Shown: piece after piece, positions 45,448 through 57,600 of the stretch
How positions within the stretch are numbered: position 1 is the first letter of the stretch
Layout of the letters: each line of letters opens with the position of its first letter
Source: Colocasia esculenta
Taxonomy: Eukaryota > Streptophyta > Magnoliopsida > Alismatales > Araceae
Assembly (NCBI GenBank): GCA_014218235.1
Contig: CM024764.1
Span: 67,183,184 to 67,247,183, forward strand
DNA: 64,000 nucleotides
Reading direction: 5' to 3'
Made by a program: the position numbers and the translations under genes
Notes under the pieces: generated by a model
Database searches by the model: none
Told to the model about the DNA's origin: nothing
The model's input: the letters and a program-made list of their open reading frames with translations, nothing else

Positions 45448-48049
45448 AATCGTCCAGTTAGAATATGAAAAGACATTGAAGGTACCATGTCCCAATACAT
45501 GGATTAATGTCCATTGCTGGTAGTAAGTCTGTAGTTTTACGTGATTTAAAATGGTTTTCACATAAGTTTTTGTTATGTGAATTGTGTGTTGATTGGGCAG
45601 TTGTTGGTAGTAGCAAGAAAGGATGTGGTTAGAGGAAATACATATTGTGAAAAGTGAATAAATATGAAAAGGGTTGTGTGTAAACTTGGTTATTGTTAGA
45701 AATGGCAGGAAATGGTAAGATTAGAGATAGAAATTCATTGTGTCAAAAGCCAGTTAAGTTGTTTAAGGAATCCATAGCCATGAAACTAGCGGGATTAGTG
45801 ATTTCAGCTATGAAATCCCGGAAGAATGTTTTAGTGAGAAACAGAAATGGTAGAGATATAGATATAGGAAGATATGATGGAATAGCAGAGGAAACAGATG
45901 TATAATGAGGAATAGAGCAGTGTATAGTTAAAGACAAGTTAGTGTGCATTAATGGTTGAGAACCTCAGCAGAGGTGATCATTGTGTTGAGATTTGTGTCA
46001 GTTAATATCAAGGAATAGTTTGGTGAATAGTGTTATTAGAGTGGTAAGGAAAAATTTGGGATAAATGTATAAAGTGGATGAGCCCCAGATGAGAAAATGG
46101 TAAGCAGAGATACAAGAATTGTGGCACCTAGACTCAAGATGTATGCATTTAGCATTGGTTGCACCCGCGAGTTTGAGAACAAAAGGCTATTATCAATAGT
46201 GATAGTATGAAGAAATTGAGGGAAAAAGAGATTTGTGTATGGATGTGCCAAGGTGAATAATTGAACAAGGAAAGATTAAACAGAGATCAGTACACAGTAA
46301 GGTTTCCTGAGAAGTTTAAAAAGAAAGATATCTGTGTGGCAATAATTGTTTGTGAAGGTTTTGCAGAAGACTTTATTGAAGACTGTAGAATTAGTAATGT
46401 TTAGAAGCTATGCTTTGTTATGGAATCAGGCAGAGCAGATTATGGAATATAAAAAAGATATGTCAGAGTTTGGCTGGGGTGGAACATGAATGAAAAGAAG
46501 ATTAGATGGTAATAAGAATTACAGTGGGAAGGATGTATTGAGGCTAGCCAGTTAATAAAGTGCTTCAGAGGAGTACACTGTGGTTGTAATATTGGCAGTT
46601 GGCAGAACATGGAACAGAAAAAGGAAAGAGTGAAGCAAGTAATGAAATGAATGGAAACAGATGATTGAGAAAATGATCAGAAAGGATTTGCAAGTTAGTG
46701 TATAGAAAATGGAATTTTAAATTGAGCAGAGGTATTTGTGGAAAACATTTCTGAGGTAATGTAAAAAGAAAAAGGCAGATCAAGTAAAGAATAGAAAACA
46801 TAGCCCAGTATAGCAGAATAGAACTGAAAGAGAGAAATGTGATGCAGATAATTGGAATGGATAAGCACAGAAAGAAAAGGATGATCAGTTGAGTAAGGGA
46901 AAATGTTTAAGAAAATGTGGCACTTGTGTGCAAAAGAGTTACTAAAGAGGAATGTGGAATCTATGCGGAATAGATTGAGCCATATTGTCTGAGAGAAGAA
47001 AGTGCAGAGTTAAAGCAATGAGGACATCATTTTGAAATAATAAAGAGGCAGTGTGAAAAATCAGCTAGAGAAGATGATTTAAAGACAAGACAAGTACAAG
47101 GCGAGTTAGATGTGTCAGTAATCATGAACCAGAGTGCAGAATTTAAAAATAAAGCCCAAGTAGATTTGATATATAAAGAAAAGCATATCAACAAACTCTA
47201 GTGTTTTAGGTCACTGGCAGTTGATGGAGCCGAATAAGTAAAGAAATATGTGAAATGAGAATTGAGTCCAACTGGGATTCGAGTAATAGTGAAAGTGGAA
47301 AGCAAGTAAAAGTAGAAACAGAAATAGAATTTATGAAAGATTGTGCCGAGTGGTCAGTATGATCAGAGTAGCGCAGCGGAAGCGTAGTGGGGCTATTCCC
47401 CACAAGTTCATTTATTCGAAAGGGAAATTGCAGATTTTGGCACAGATGGGAAAGAGATCGAGAAATTTATGAAATATGAGTTAAAGAAATGCGAGCAGAA
47501 CAACATGAAAAGGCAGAAATTCAGAAATGATAAAGTGTTTTCCTTGAACAAATTGGTAGGTGAGAGAATAAAGAATGATAAAGTAGAGAATAGTTGGCAG
47601 TCAGGAGTAGATAATGAAATGGTATTGTAGAATGTACGAGAAATAAGATGGTTTTAAATGGTAGAAAATTAGAAAGTGGCATTGATGATAAAAAAAATTC
47701 AAGGAAGAGAAACGATACAGAAAAGAATGTAGCACGCACAGTCAGAAAATGTGGAAGCAGATTGAGTCCAAGGAGATAAAGCGCCAACGGCAAGTTAGAA
47801 TGGCCACCATTGAAAAGTGGAGAACGGCAGAATGATATAAAGAGCATAGCAAATATGAAGAGGATGAAAGAGAACGGTAAGGCAGGAAAGGTATGAAAAT
47901 GAGCAGATCAAGGTAGTCCGTGGGCAGTGATTTGAAAAGCAAGAGCAACAAAGAGTGTATATGGCATTATTTGTTTTTAGGTGTTAGTCTGACTTGCCGT
48001 GGTTTCGCCTTGAATGTCGAGGATGGCATTTCTTTTTAGGTGTTAGTAA
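45448..48049 (+). mobile_element. Noncoding, C-poor internal region of the LARD-like element
   Basis: About 2.6 kb with no gag or pol similarity and no ORF of note. The plus strand is almost free of C: bases 46681-46740 have 2 C and 16 G, and 46621-46680 have 3 C and 17 G, whereas both LTRs are normal. Near the right end 'gtcgaggatggcatttcttttt' (48016-48037) resembles the end of a chromovirus pol/PPT. A non-autonomous element of this kind (large retrotransposon derivative) would depend on proteins made by a relative. Confidence 0.8.
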
Positions 48050-50887
48050 TGTAACAGTACGGTCGTTCGGATCCAGGTTTATCGGGTCTATGTGTGGTGC
48101 TCTTGACCAAGAGATGGTTAATGGGTTGTTTGTGTGGTTTGTGTGCACAGGGTGAGTAGTGTGGGCCGGATATGCCAGTCTATTTGCACTACTGGTTCAC
48201 TGTTTTGAAACGAGGCGGAGCCAGGCGACGCGATTTGAACGCGTCAGCTTTGCCCGATGCAATTCAGCGAACCGCCTCTGTGACGCGTGTCGCTCGGATC
48301 CTATGTGGCGTCAGCTTGGGTGGACGCGTTTAAAGAAGTTAAACACAACGTCTGCTCTGGACGCAATTTCGATCAAAGTTTTAAGTCTGTCGTTTCGGCC
48401 AGACAGAGTAGAGGATGCTCTGTCCGGCGCAGGGGGAGATGCTATGGAGCTTCTCCGGTGGATTCCGGTGGTTTTCGACCTCGGGTGGCTCGTGCGGCGC
48501 GGGAACCACGCAAGGACAGCATTCGGAGCATGGGCATGCTGTCGACAAGGAGGTTTCGGGCGCTCTTCGACGTCTTCTTCTGGTAGGGAGACTTCCTACC
48601 TTTGTTATCGTTTAAAGGCATGAATGGATTGGAGATTAAGGGATGGATCATGTGTGGGTGGTTTGCCTTGTTGGGTTTATCCTGTTTACAGTTTTAATGG
48701 ATTGAACAATGAGAATAGTTATGGGTTCTTCCGTGTGGGAGTGTGGGTTCAGCCCGTGAGCTGAACCCAATGTCACTGTTGAAATGCGTTCAGGACAGAT
48801 GACACGTTCATGTTGGAACATGGCACATTGAGTCGACATGTTTCTGGTTTTGTCTGTGCGCAGTGGCGATGTTGGTATCCTGTCTGTTTGACCCGACACG
48901 TTCTTATGGAAACGCATCGGTATTGTCGAACGCGACTATATGTTGACCAGTTGTTTGATCGGTTTGGTCTAAAAGCGTCGTGTCGGGCCAACGCGACTTG
49001 GTCGCGTCACTGAGCCCTATCGCATTAGCGTTTGGAGTGGCGTTCGAACAGGTGGATGTGATTTGAATAGCGTCGATTGTGTCCAACGCGATTCAGCCTT
49101 CGAAGGGAAAGTTGTAGTGGTTGGACAGTGATGGCTCTGTGTGGACCTAGCCCTGGTTTCTTGGTGTTCTTTTAAGACTGTTGTGATGATTAATGTGTTA
49201 AGCGGTGTGTAGGTTGCCATGGAGGTCACAGGGTGACCAATGACAGGTAAGGTTGTGTTGTGTTGTTGTGATACAAAGTATGTATCGGTGTAGGATGGCT
49301 TGAGGGTCACGTGGTGATTGGTGTTAAGCTAGTCCTAACACTCGTATATCGTGGTTTATAAATAAAGGATTGTTTAGGTATGTATATCGTGGTTTGTGTG
49401 CTTACCGAGTCTGGTGGTCCAGCGCCTAATCCGGAATACCACTTCAGTTGGGTACCCCAGGTTCCTAGGAGAGCCAGGCACGTGTGTTGTGCTCGGGGCG
49501 TGTCCCGGTACGTGTGTACCTCAGAGGTCTGAGTCATCTTCCTGGACACCCTCACTCTTGTGTTTGAGTAGTACATCCGGCTGAGGGAAAGACGACTGAG
49601 GGGCAGCGACTTGTGTTTGTGGGTGTGCAGTTGCTTGTAGTGTGCTCGTGGTTAGCGGTACGGACACCAGTAGTCGACACTGGTCCCCAGCTAGTCCTAT
49701 TTCCAGTGCCTCACTTTAGGGAGCTCGGGCCGGAGTCCCTAAAGGTGCCAGGCATGGGCCTGCAGGGTATGTGACCTGCAGGTTGTGGTGTTGGTTGGTC
49801 TCCACTATTCTTGGCTTGTTGTTGTGGAGTAGCAGTTGGACCTTCCGTCCGTGACTGCGAGACTAAGAGGTAGTTCTTGTGCTTTGTTGTCCGGGTTGGA
49901 TACTGGCGTCGTGAACCAGTAGTTTGTTCCCTTGTGGTGGCGTCGTTTCCATTCCGACTCGTGTTTAGCCACTAGTTGTGGTTTGTGTGTAACTCGCTAG
50001 TTAAGATTTTAACCGTTGTGGTGTGCCGTGGGGGTGGCACGATTCTGTGATTTAGTGTTGTACCTTGTGGTAGTAGGTACATGTACCCCTTGTGGGTAGA
50101 GTTGTGTTGTGGTACGTGTGTCTTGTCCTCAGCTGGTGATGAGGTGAGACCTTGCGTACTGTTGAGATCTTGTGGTGTGACTCTCCACGTGTTAACTAGA
50201 TTGGTCTCCGATTATGGTTTGGTTTTCGGGTGTTGGCTGGTTGACGTCAATCCCGATACTATGTGCGGCTGGTTTGCTTGTGAGACTGTAGCCTAGGAAG
50301 TGGTTTGTCGGTGAGGCTTGTGGTCTAGGTGTTTCGGTTGAAGGGTGGACTAGCGGTGCTAACATAGTCTTGTGCTTTCCTTTACTTTCTGAGGACTGGG
50401 TTTAGCCAGTGTGTTTGTGATTAGTTGTTGTTTAACATGCTTGTGTGTGCATGTTACGCGTCGGTTGCCGGTGTTTCCAGTGAGACCCTCTGGGGTTGAG
50501 GTCTTTTAGTGTAGTTGTGCTTTCTTTGTGGGAGATCCCTACTGAGCCAGTGACTTATTGAGGCTCACTCCCTTACAATCTGTTTCAGGTGTTGGCCAAT
50601 TTGGTAGGTGTTGGCTGACTTCGGCGTGGTTTACGCAGAGTAGTGTAGACTTGTACCACCAGTAGTAGAGTAGTTGAGTCGTCTGAGCTCTGCTCCCTCG
50701 GGGTATGCCCCAGGTAGTTGTACTCTTTAAATTGGACATGTAAAATTGTAATGGGACTTTTTGTACATTGTGGTTTATAGTTATATACACTTGTATTTTC
50801 TTGTGTTATATACTGTACTTGTGGTCTTTTATATTCTTACTGGACACGTGTTAGTGATATCCCTTGCGAGACTTCGGTTCGTTTACA
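48050..50887 (+). mobile_element. 3' LTR of the LARD-like element, with a 55-bp internal deletion
   Basis: Collinear with 42541-45433, with about 5-7 percent difference in a stretch I compared. Close to its end the 55 bp between 'cttcggt' and the final 'ttaca' are missing, so it ends ...cgtttaca and then cattt (TSD). Length 2838 bp. Confidence 0.9.
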
Positions 50888-50892
50888 CATTT

Positions 50893-51905
50893 CCCACTCT
50901 TTCTCTACAACTCAAATGTATTATTTTAGAGAAGCTTGACTTGTCAGTTCAGAACCTCTATTGTTAACATCTTTTAAACTAACAAAATGTTTAGCGTTCT
51001 TTTTAAGTAAGTCTTTTGTAGCTAGTTTTTGTGCGCCAAAAGTAAAATAAATCTACTTTTAGATGTGTGTCAAATATTATATCAATAAGGATATGTACTT
51101 TTTATGGGATAGAAAAGTAGTCAGTATTTCCTTAGAAGGAAGGAAGTGTTTTGCGCGTTTGAGATGTAAGCAGGTTTCCCATGCAACTGGCTACAAAAAC
51201 ACGCAAGCTATCTTAGAATGGCAACCATGTTGATTGTTAGAAAGAAGACTTAGAGACGTTACACTCAAGAGATCTCTTCCCAGTCTAAACATTCATATTT
51301 CAATGGTCAAATTCAAACAGATAGTCAAAGACTAAAGACTCTATATAAGCAATCAAAGCCTTTGAAGACATAACTCTTGAAGAACTCCTACAATGCAGAG
51401 AAACAAGCAAATCTGTACAACCCTTTGAAAAAGTCTTCAGTAGTATGGAAAAGTTTCTTAGATCTTCCATCCAGTTCACTTAGAGCCAGAAAGAGAAGAG
51501 TACATCCAATCCTTCATCTTTGTAGCTCTCTTTCTATCTGTGCTTGCTCATTCTCTGAGCAGCGCCTTGTGTAAACATTAGTGCTTGTAACCCGCCAGGG
51601 GGTTTGTTCCCTGTGCATTCCCCTTTTATAGAAGGGAGGGCCTACTGGAAGTAGCAGGTTTGTATGCCCCTTAGTGAAGGGAAGACTTGCTCAAGAGCAA
51701 GTGGTGCATACCCCTTTTTCAAAGGAAGACCAAGGTTGGATGTAAGACTCCTATTTGAAAGGAGGTCCGAACTAGGATAAATTCTTTGTCTCTTATATGT
51801 GATTGCTTCCGCTTACTCTTATCTTTTCGCACATTACGCTAACCGCTAACAACACCTTGAGTGTGTTTCAGATCTATTTACTCTTAACAGATATTTCAAA
51901 AAATA
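50893..51905 (+). mobile_element. SIRE-like Copia LTR, second half
   Basis: Continues 42540 after the LARD-like insertion. It has a TATA box (TATATAA, 51342-51348), 'gaagggagggcc' type segments, and 'gtccgaactaggataaat' at 51765, the SIRE-like U5 layout also seen at 1-1360. No PBS or gag follows; the old LTR resumes, so this was a solo LTR of about 2.0 kb before the second insertion. Confidence 0.7.
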
Positions 51906-52265
51906 GTCCTATTTACCACACTCGAGGACATCTCAGCTCTATTTTAATCCAACACTATGTTCCACAGCCTCACTCTAAGGGGCCTAGAACCCTTAGAGGT
52001 GTTTCAGGAGTGGGTCTACAGTCTGACCAAACTGCAGGTGGTGTTGGTTGGCCTCTACAGTTTCTTGTACTTATAGAGGTGGAGCTACAATTAGATCTTT
52101 TGTCTGTGGCTGCGAAGTTGAGAGGCGTTTTCCTATTTGACTTATCCGGGTCAGATACTGGCGTCATGAACCCATAGGCGTGACCCGAGTGTTAATGTCA
52201 TTCCTTCCGACTCTGCTTGTTGATTTACTTTGTAGTGTATGATGTTGAACTCGATAAAGTACCAT
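51906..52265 (+). mobile_element. Old Gypsy-type LTR, piece 3
   Basis: 'cctcactctaaggggcctagaacccttagaggtgtttcagg' (51967 on), 'gcaggtggtgttggttggcctc' and 'agatactggcgtcatgaaccc' line up with 44198-44420 of the younger LTR, resuming where piece 2 stopped. It is interrupted near 52270 by the minus-strand Tat element. Confidence 0.75.
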
Positions 52266-52270
52266 TCATT

Positions 52271-53069
52271 TGTGTGGTGGTGTGTTCCTGTTTGGGCCAA
52301 AGCCGAACGGGCCTCCACTGAGAAGAGGGAAAGTGATCGCTGGTGCGGACGGAAGTTTGCAAGAACCAGAACAGGATCAGGGGGGCCCGGTTGAAGAACT
52401 GGGGAGAACCCTACGATGCCTAAGTCAGTGGACTATAGAGGCTTGAAGGTAAGAAGTTCTCTGGCGTGTGTGAGTCGCGCGAGGGGAGTGTGAGTGCTCA
52501 AGGTTGCATACCTTTGCATGGAAGTTACCTGGGCCTTTTATAGGCGGAGATGCCGAAGGAATGGGACGGGTTGTCCCTTAAGGTCACCAGAAAGGACGCA
52601 CCATATGTCGCCCTTGGCGGGGAGTTATGCATCAAGGCGCCCGTTGAGGGGGTCTGCAGTTAACGCACGACTTGATCATGGGGCACGTGCTGCGCAGCCG
52701 TTGCAACCGTCATAAGGAGGCGAAAAGGCTGCTCGGATCTTTCTGGCCGACGGGTACCAAGCAGAGACTTGCCGGTGGCTAGAACGGTTGTTCGGTGCCT
52801 AACGTCCGGGCGTGGCTTACGCTGGCGGGACTATGGAGTGCCTCGAGCAGGGCCTGTTCGGTAGGCGGCGCCCAGGACGAACAGGCTAAAGGGTGTCCGG
52901 AGTCTGCCCTTGGAATCCTGAAGGTGTTCGGACGTGGAGACCGTGCTCGGGAGCTCCAAGTGCATCCCAGAACACGCGGCGCCTGGGCGGAAGGCCACGC
53001 CCGCCAGTAGGACCATCATGGGTTATGATGGGCCCTATGGGCCTAGGTGGCTAGAAATAGCCACCACAC
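52271..53069 (-). mobile_element. 3' LTR of the minus-strand Tat/Retand-like element
   Basis: In element orientation it starts TGTGGTGGCTATTTC directly after a PPT and ends ...CACCACACA at about 52271. A TATAAAAGG box lies on the minus strand near 52530-52540. The 5' LTR is not in the window, since the element is cut by another insertion at 60999. Confidence 0.75.
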
Positions 53070-53086
53070 TTGCCCCCCACGCCCTC
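53070..53086 (-). other. Polypurine tract of the minus-strand Tat element
   Basis: On the minus strand GTGGGGGGCAAG ends directly at the LTR start TGTGG. This is the expected plus-strand priming site and fixes element orientation. Confidence 0.75.
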
Positions 53087-53305
53087 GAGCTGACATGGGA
53101 ACCGTGACGCTTGGGGGCGGAAGTCTGCTCGAATGTCTCCCTCGCATTAAATGCGATGCCGACCTCGGAGGTGCGAACGGCGACAGAGTGACACCGTTTG
53201 AAGCTTCCCCTCGGGGATGGAAAGACCTCATGATGACGAAGGTGACGTGTCGATCCAGGGGCTTTGCACAGCACGCCCGAACGGTCGCCTGGAGCGGGGG
53301 AAATG

Positions 53306-53349
53306 CCAATTCAGCTTTTCAAAATCTGGGCCTCTTTTTCCTTATAAGG
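53306..53349 (+). promoter_or_regulatory. CCAAT and TATA boxes before the antisense ORF
   Basis: CCAAT at 53306-53310 and TTATAAGG at 53342-53349, about 120 bp before the ATG at 53470. The spacing fits a plant polymerase II promoter reading opposite to the element's own genes. Confidence 0.5.
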
Positions 53350-53469
53350 AAGAGGAGGGGTGAAGGCGGGAGGCCACGCCTTCAGCACCTGAAATCCTTC
53401 TTGCCCCTCAAGCCTTCCTCGTCATCTTCTTCTTCACAATCTCCAGCCATCTTTCTCCGTTCACTGCTT

Positions 53470-56065
53470 ATGTTGCCTCCGGCGATGACGCATAAGGGGA
53501 AGGCCGCGGCAGTCGCGAAAGTGAGCGGAATTGCACCGACGGGAGCCCGGGGGCCAAAATATTGGCACTACGAAGGCCTCCGAGAGCGCTTTTGGATCGA
53601 TGACGACTACGACATCGTCCTGGACAAAGAAGAGGAGTCCCACCTAGTGAACAAACTAGGATGCTTCGCCCTCTCCCTCGATCATCTGGAAGTAGGGTTC
53701 CAGCTGCCGTTGCCGGAGGTGGCGAAGGCGCTGTTGAACAGGTGGGGGATCGCGCCTATCCAGCTAACCCTCAACTCATGGCGGACGATCTGCATCTTCT
53801 GTGCCCTTTGCAAACTCCAGCAGGTTCGCGGCTCGGCGGAGGTCTTCCGGGCACAGTTCAGTCTTGCAGCCTCACCAATGTTCGGGGACAATGTGTACTA
53901 CACCAAACATCGACCGAACAGGATGCAGATCCACTTGGTGAAGAAGCACTCCAACAACAAAGGTTGGGTGCACCGGCTCTTATTTGTGGGTCACCGCAAC
54001 GGCGCGCCCGAGTGCGGGTTCCCCACCTGGGTATAGACGCCTAGGAAGGATACCTATCCTTTCCTGATCCAAGATGAGGCAAGGGCATCGGACAGCCTGA
54101 ACCAAGCTTCGGTGGGGAACAGCGAAGCTTTCCTGACGGAGTTCGAGCTCGTCAAGCATTGACTGAGCTGACCATGGAGTAAGTACCCGATCACACCTCA
54201 TCCTTGGGTCTATCGAGCAACTGCTTTCTGACCGTTCCTTCTCCTCTCTTCTTCCTTTTACAGGTGTTGAGGAGTTGGCCGCTGGTCAGGACCAGAAGAG
54301 ATGGAGGATTACGCCGAGCAGATCGCCGTCAACGCCCACCTGGTGTACATAAAAGATGGTATTCCCACCGCAATAAGGGTTCCTACCGTGGCGACAGTTC
54401 CTGCTGAAGGGCACCCCGTGACAAGTTCACGGGCTCCTGAGAAGGGGTCCGAAAAGATACGCCTCAAGAAGAAGGTCACTGTGAAAGTGGCGGCGAAGGT
54501 TGTGATGCAGCCTGTGGCCGAGGCAGAAGAAGAAGAGAGTCCTCAGCTTCAGGTGAGGAAGAAGAGGAAGCTGGCGAAGACCATGCAGCAAGCGGCCGAA
54601 GATGAGGCCGAAGAGGAGGAGGCCGAGGAGGAAGTTCCCCAGCTCTTGGCGCGGAAGAAACGTAAGGCCGCGGAGGTGACCGAACAAAGGGCGATGCAGG
54701 CCTTGCCCGAGGTTCGACCTGGAGCCTCAGAGAGGGTGGCTACCGCGCTTGGGCTCATCGTGGTGAGCGATGAGTCTGAGGGCTCTATTGAGCAGCGAAT
54801 AGGAACATCAGACCTCCAAGGCCCCATCGAGGGCCGAACCGAGGAGGGGGCTGTGACTGGAGCCTCGAGCACCATGGCTGCAGAGCAGGTTGCAGTGAAC
54901 GGCGGTAAAGGGATGCCCGCCGGAGGGGGCGAGGAGGCGTCGCGCAGTGCGGAAGTCCCCGAGGGGGCCATGACTGTGGCGACGACGGCCCCTACGACAA
55001 TGGCGGTGATGGCCCCAACGACTGCAGTGACGATAGCCTCCGTTCCCCCTACTGAAGCGGCTGCGGAAGTCATAGTGCAGACAACCACTGTGGGTTCCAA
55101 GGGGACCGAGCAGACTGCTCATACCGAGGAGGGAGGACTTCGCGAGTCTCTCACTGTTGCTGAGGGCCAGGGGACGATGGCTGGGACTGACGTCCCTGAG
55201 GCCATTGGAAAAGAGGGCCCTTCAGTGGGGCAGATGAGAAGTGCCGCCGAGGGTAGGGCGGACTCCGAGGAGAACCGAAGGCCGCTTACACAAGTGCTGG
55301 GGAGGAAGTCACCAGCGCTCCCTTCGGAGGCTATGCTGGAAGCAACCCTGGAGAGCCTCCATGGAAACGCCTCTAGGGTCCTTCCCCAGTGCCCCACTGC
55401 ATCTCAGCTAGAGGTGCTGGCACGGTGCCAGCAATTAAGCCCGGAGGATACCCCCGAGCACTCGGGGGGGCAGGGGGGGCCTTACAGAGCAAGTTACCAA
55501 GTCAAGCAGGATGATGACAGGGATGCTGATGTGGAGGCACTGGCAGATGGAGTTGTGAAGTCACTGGAAGTGCTGAAGCGACTCGCCGCCCGTGCTCGGG
55601 ACCACAAGCAAATGTGGGATGCCGAATTTGCCTTCTCCAAGGAGCTTAAGGCACAGCATAAGGCCCACGAAGCCGAGTTGCAGAACGAGGTTAAGACCCT
55701 CCAAGAGGTGCTTCAGACTTCCGAGCTCAACTTGGCCGTTGCCCTGGCGGAGAATGACGCTCGCCAACGTCCTGTCCAATGCCAAGGCCCGCAGGGTGAC
55801 CGAGTACAAGGAAGGGCCAGGCTTCAAGGAGGACTTAGAGAAGTATGGAGCGCTATGCTACAAGGTGGGCCTTGGGGCTGGAGAGGACTGCGAAAGAAGG
55901 CTGGCCACCATCGAGTACGCTCACGAGGCCTTCGAAGCTGCTGTCGAGGAATGCCGACGATGGACCCAGGATTCACGCCTGGATGGAGTGCGCTTCATGA
56001 ACTTTCATTCAGGGCGAATGACTTCTAGGAACGATGGGGCAGGTCCCTCCGAGCAGGCTCCGTGA
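53470..56065 (+). pseudogene. Antisense two-exon ORF, putative gypsy-type (Transposase_28-like) protein
   Basis: Exon 1 starts at 53470 or 53485 and carries a globular domain with RERFWIDDDYDIVL, HLEVGFQLPLPEVAKALL and LNSWRTICIFCAL, which I recognise as the plant putative gypsy type domain (PF04195). A TAG lies at 54034. The donor GTAAGT is at 54177 and the acceptor ttttacag ends at 54264. Exon 2 is long, with acidic Lys/Glu blocks, a Thr/Ala/Val-rich middle and a coiled-coil end (about 55560-55780). A frame change near 55780 leads to the conserved tail ending at 56065. It lies between pol and the 3' LTR on the opposite strand, the position of the extra antisense ORF described for Tat elements. 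Its function is unknown. Confidence 0.8.
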
Positions 56066-56449
56066 CTGTATCTACCCTTCTTTTTATTAGCTCGTCTTTA
56101 ACGAGCCTTTTGTAAGAAGAATCTGAAGAGATCTTCCTTATGGGTTCATGGATGGCATCTCTTTTTCTATCTTCTTTCCCTTACATTTGTTCTGTTCGAA
56201 TCGGAATCCGACGGGCGTCCCTTTACCGCGCAGGTCGTTTGGAACTGGGAAAATTCCGACCAGGGGTTTATGTGGAACACCTTTTTGCTTGGAGGTATCG
56301 CGCTATCCTTTCGAGCTGAAAAGCATTGAATAAGGATGTTCTAGATACTCTCTCAAGCAGACCGAAAGAATGGGAAGAAGAGAAGTAGGATGCCAAGCGG
56401 GAGGCTTTTATAGGTAATAAACCTTTAAGTTAGATACATGTCAGGTTCT
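56066..56449. other. Convergent spacer between antisense ORF and pol
   Basis: Noncoding 0.4 kb between the two tail-to-tail reading units. No clear terminator or repeat. Confidence 0.6.
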
Positions 56450-57600
56450 GAGTATGGCTTCACCACTAGGAGTAGTTAGCTTATAAGAGCCTTCTCCGAG
56501 AACCTAGGCGACCTGATAAGGTCCCTCCCATTTCAGGGCGAGATTGCCAACTGCTCTTTGGGGGTCCGATGCCGAGCAGCAGCGCATGACCAGATCACCC
56601 TCGAAGAAGCGTCGTTCCCGAACTCGGGCATTGTAGTATTGCGCTAGTCGCTGTTGGTAGGAGACTAGTCTGATGCTGGTGTCACCTTAGCGTTCGCCAA
56701 GCATGTCGAGGTTCTCCCAGAGCGGGCGGTTGTTGGTGGCTTCATCGAAGTAAGTTCTTCAGATCGTGGGAAGAGCTACTTCCAAAGGCACAACAGCCTC
56801 TGAGCCGTAGGCCAAATGGAAGGGAGTTTCACCGGTGGCCACTCGTGCCGTTGTTCAGTGACACCGCAGCACGTTGGGGAGCTCGTCGATCCACGATCCT
56901 CCTACAGCCTCAACTCTTGTGCGTATCCCGTGTAGTAGTGTTCGGTTGGCATTTTTGACCAGACCATTTGCTTGGGGATGTGCTACTGAGGTGAAGTGGT
57001 TGTAGATACCGATCTCGGAGCACTGTTGCTGAAGAACGTGTTGTCAAAATGCTCCCGTTTTCGGAAGTAATCACCTTTGGAACACCAAACGGCAGAGGAT
57101 GTTCTTCCAGATGAACTTCCAAGCAGCTTGGTCGGTGATGGCAGAACGGGTTCTACTCAATCATTTGGTGAAGTAGTCGATGGCCACGAACAGAATTTTC
57201 TTTCCCCTTGAGCTTCTGGGAATGGACCAAGGATGTCAATCCCCATCTGGCAAAAGGACGTGGTTCGAACAGGGTATGTAGCTGTTCGGCTGGCTACTTA
57301 ATGAGCTGCCTGAACTTCTGGCATTCTGGACACTCCTGACGAAGGACATGCATCCTTTGCAGGGAAGGCCACCAAATCTGCTCGAATGATGCTTCGCGCC
57401 AGCGTTCTGCCCCCCAAGTGGCTTCCGCACAGGTCCTCATGGACCTCTTTAATGGCCGGTGTTGTTTCAGTAGGGTTAAGGCACCGTAGAAGAGGCCTCA
57501 AGAGGGATCGCCGGTACAGATGGCCTTTAATGAGGGTGAACCTCTGGGATCATAGCCTGACTTTGCGAGCTTCGCCTTGATCGGGCGGAAGCTCACCTCG
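56450..57600 (-). pseudogene. Integrase of the minus-strand Tat element, decayed
   Basis: Fragments in several frames: EVHEDLCGSHLGGRTLA (zinc-binding region near 57450), FGVPKVITSENGS (second catalytic Asp changed to Glu, near 57080), LAYGSEAVVP and a C-terminal WEGPYQV near 56530. Many stops and shifts. The altered catalytic residue shows loss of function. Confidence 0.85.

Noticed and set aside
42541..50887. Two unrelated solo LTRs next to each other
   Set aside because: PBS after the first, pol/PPT-like end before the second, and a shared TSD cattt show one element.
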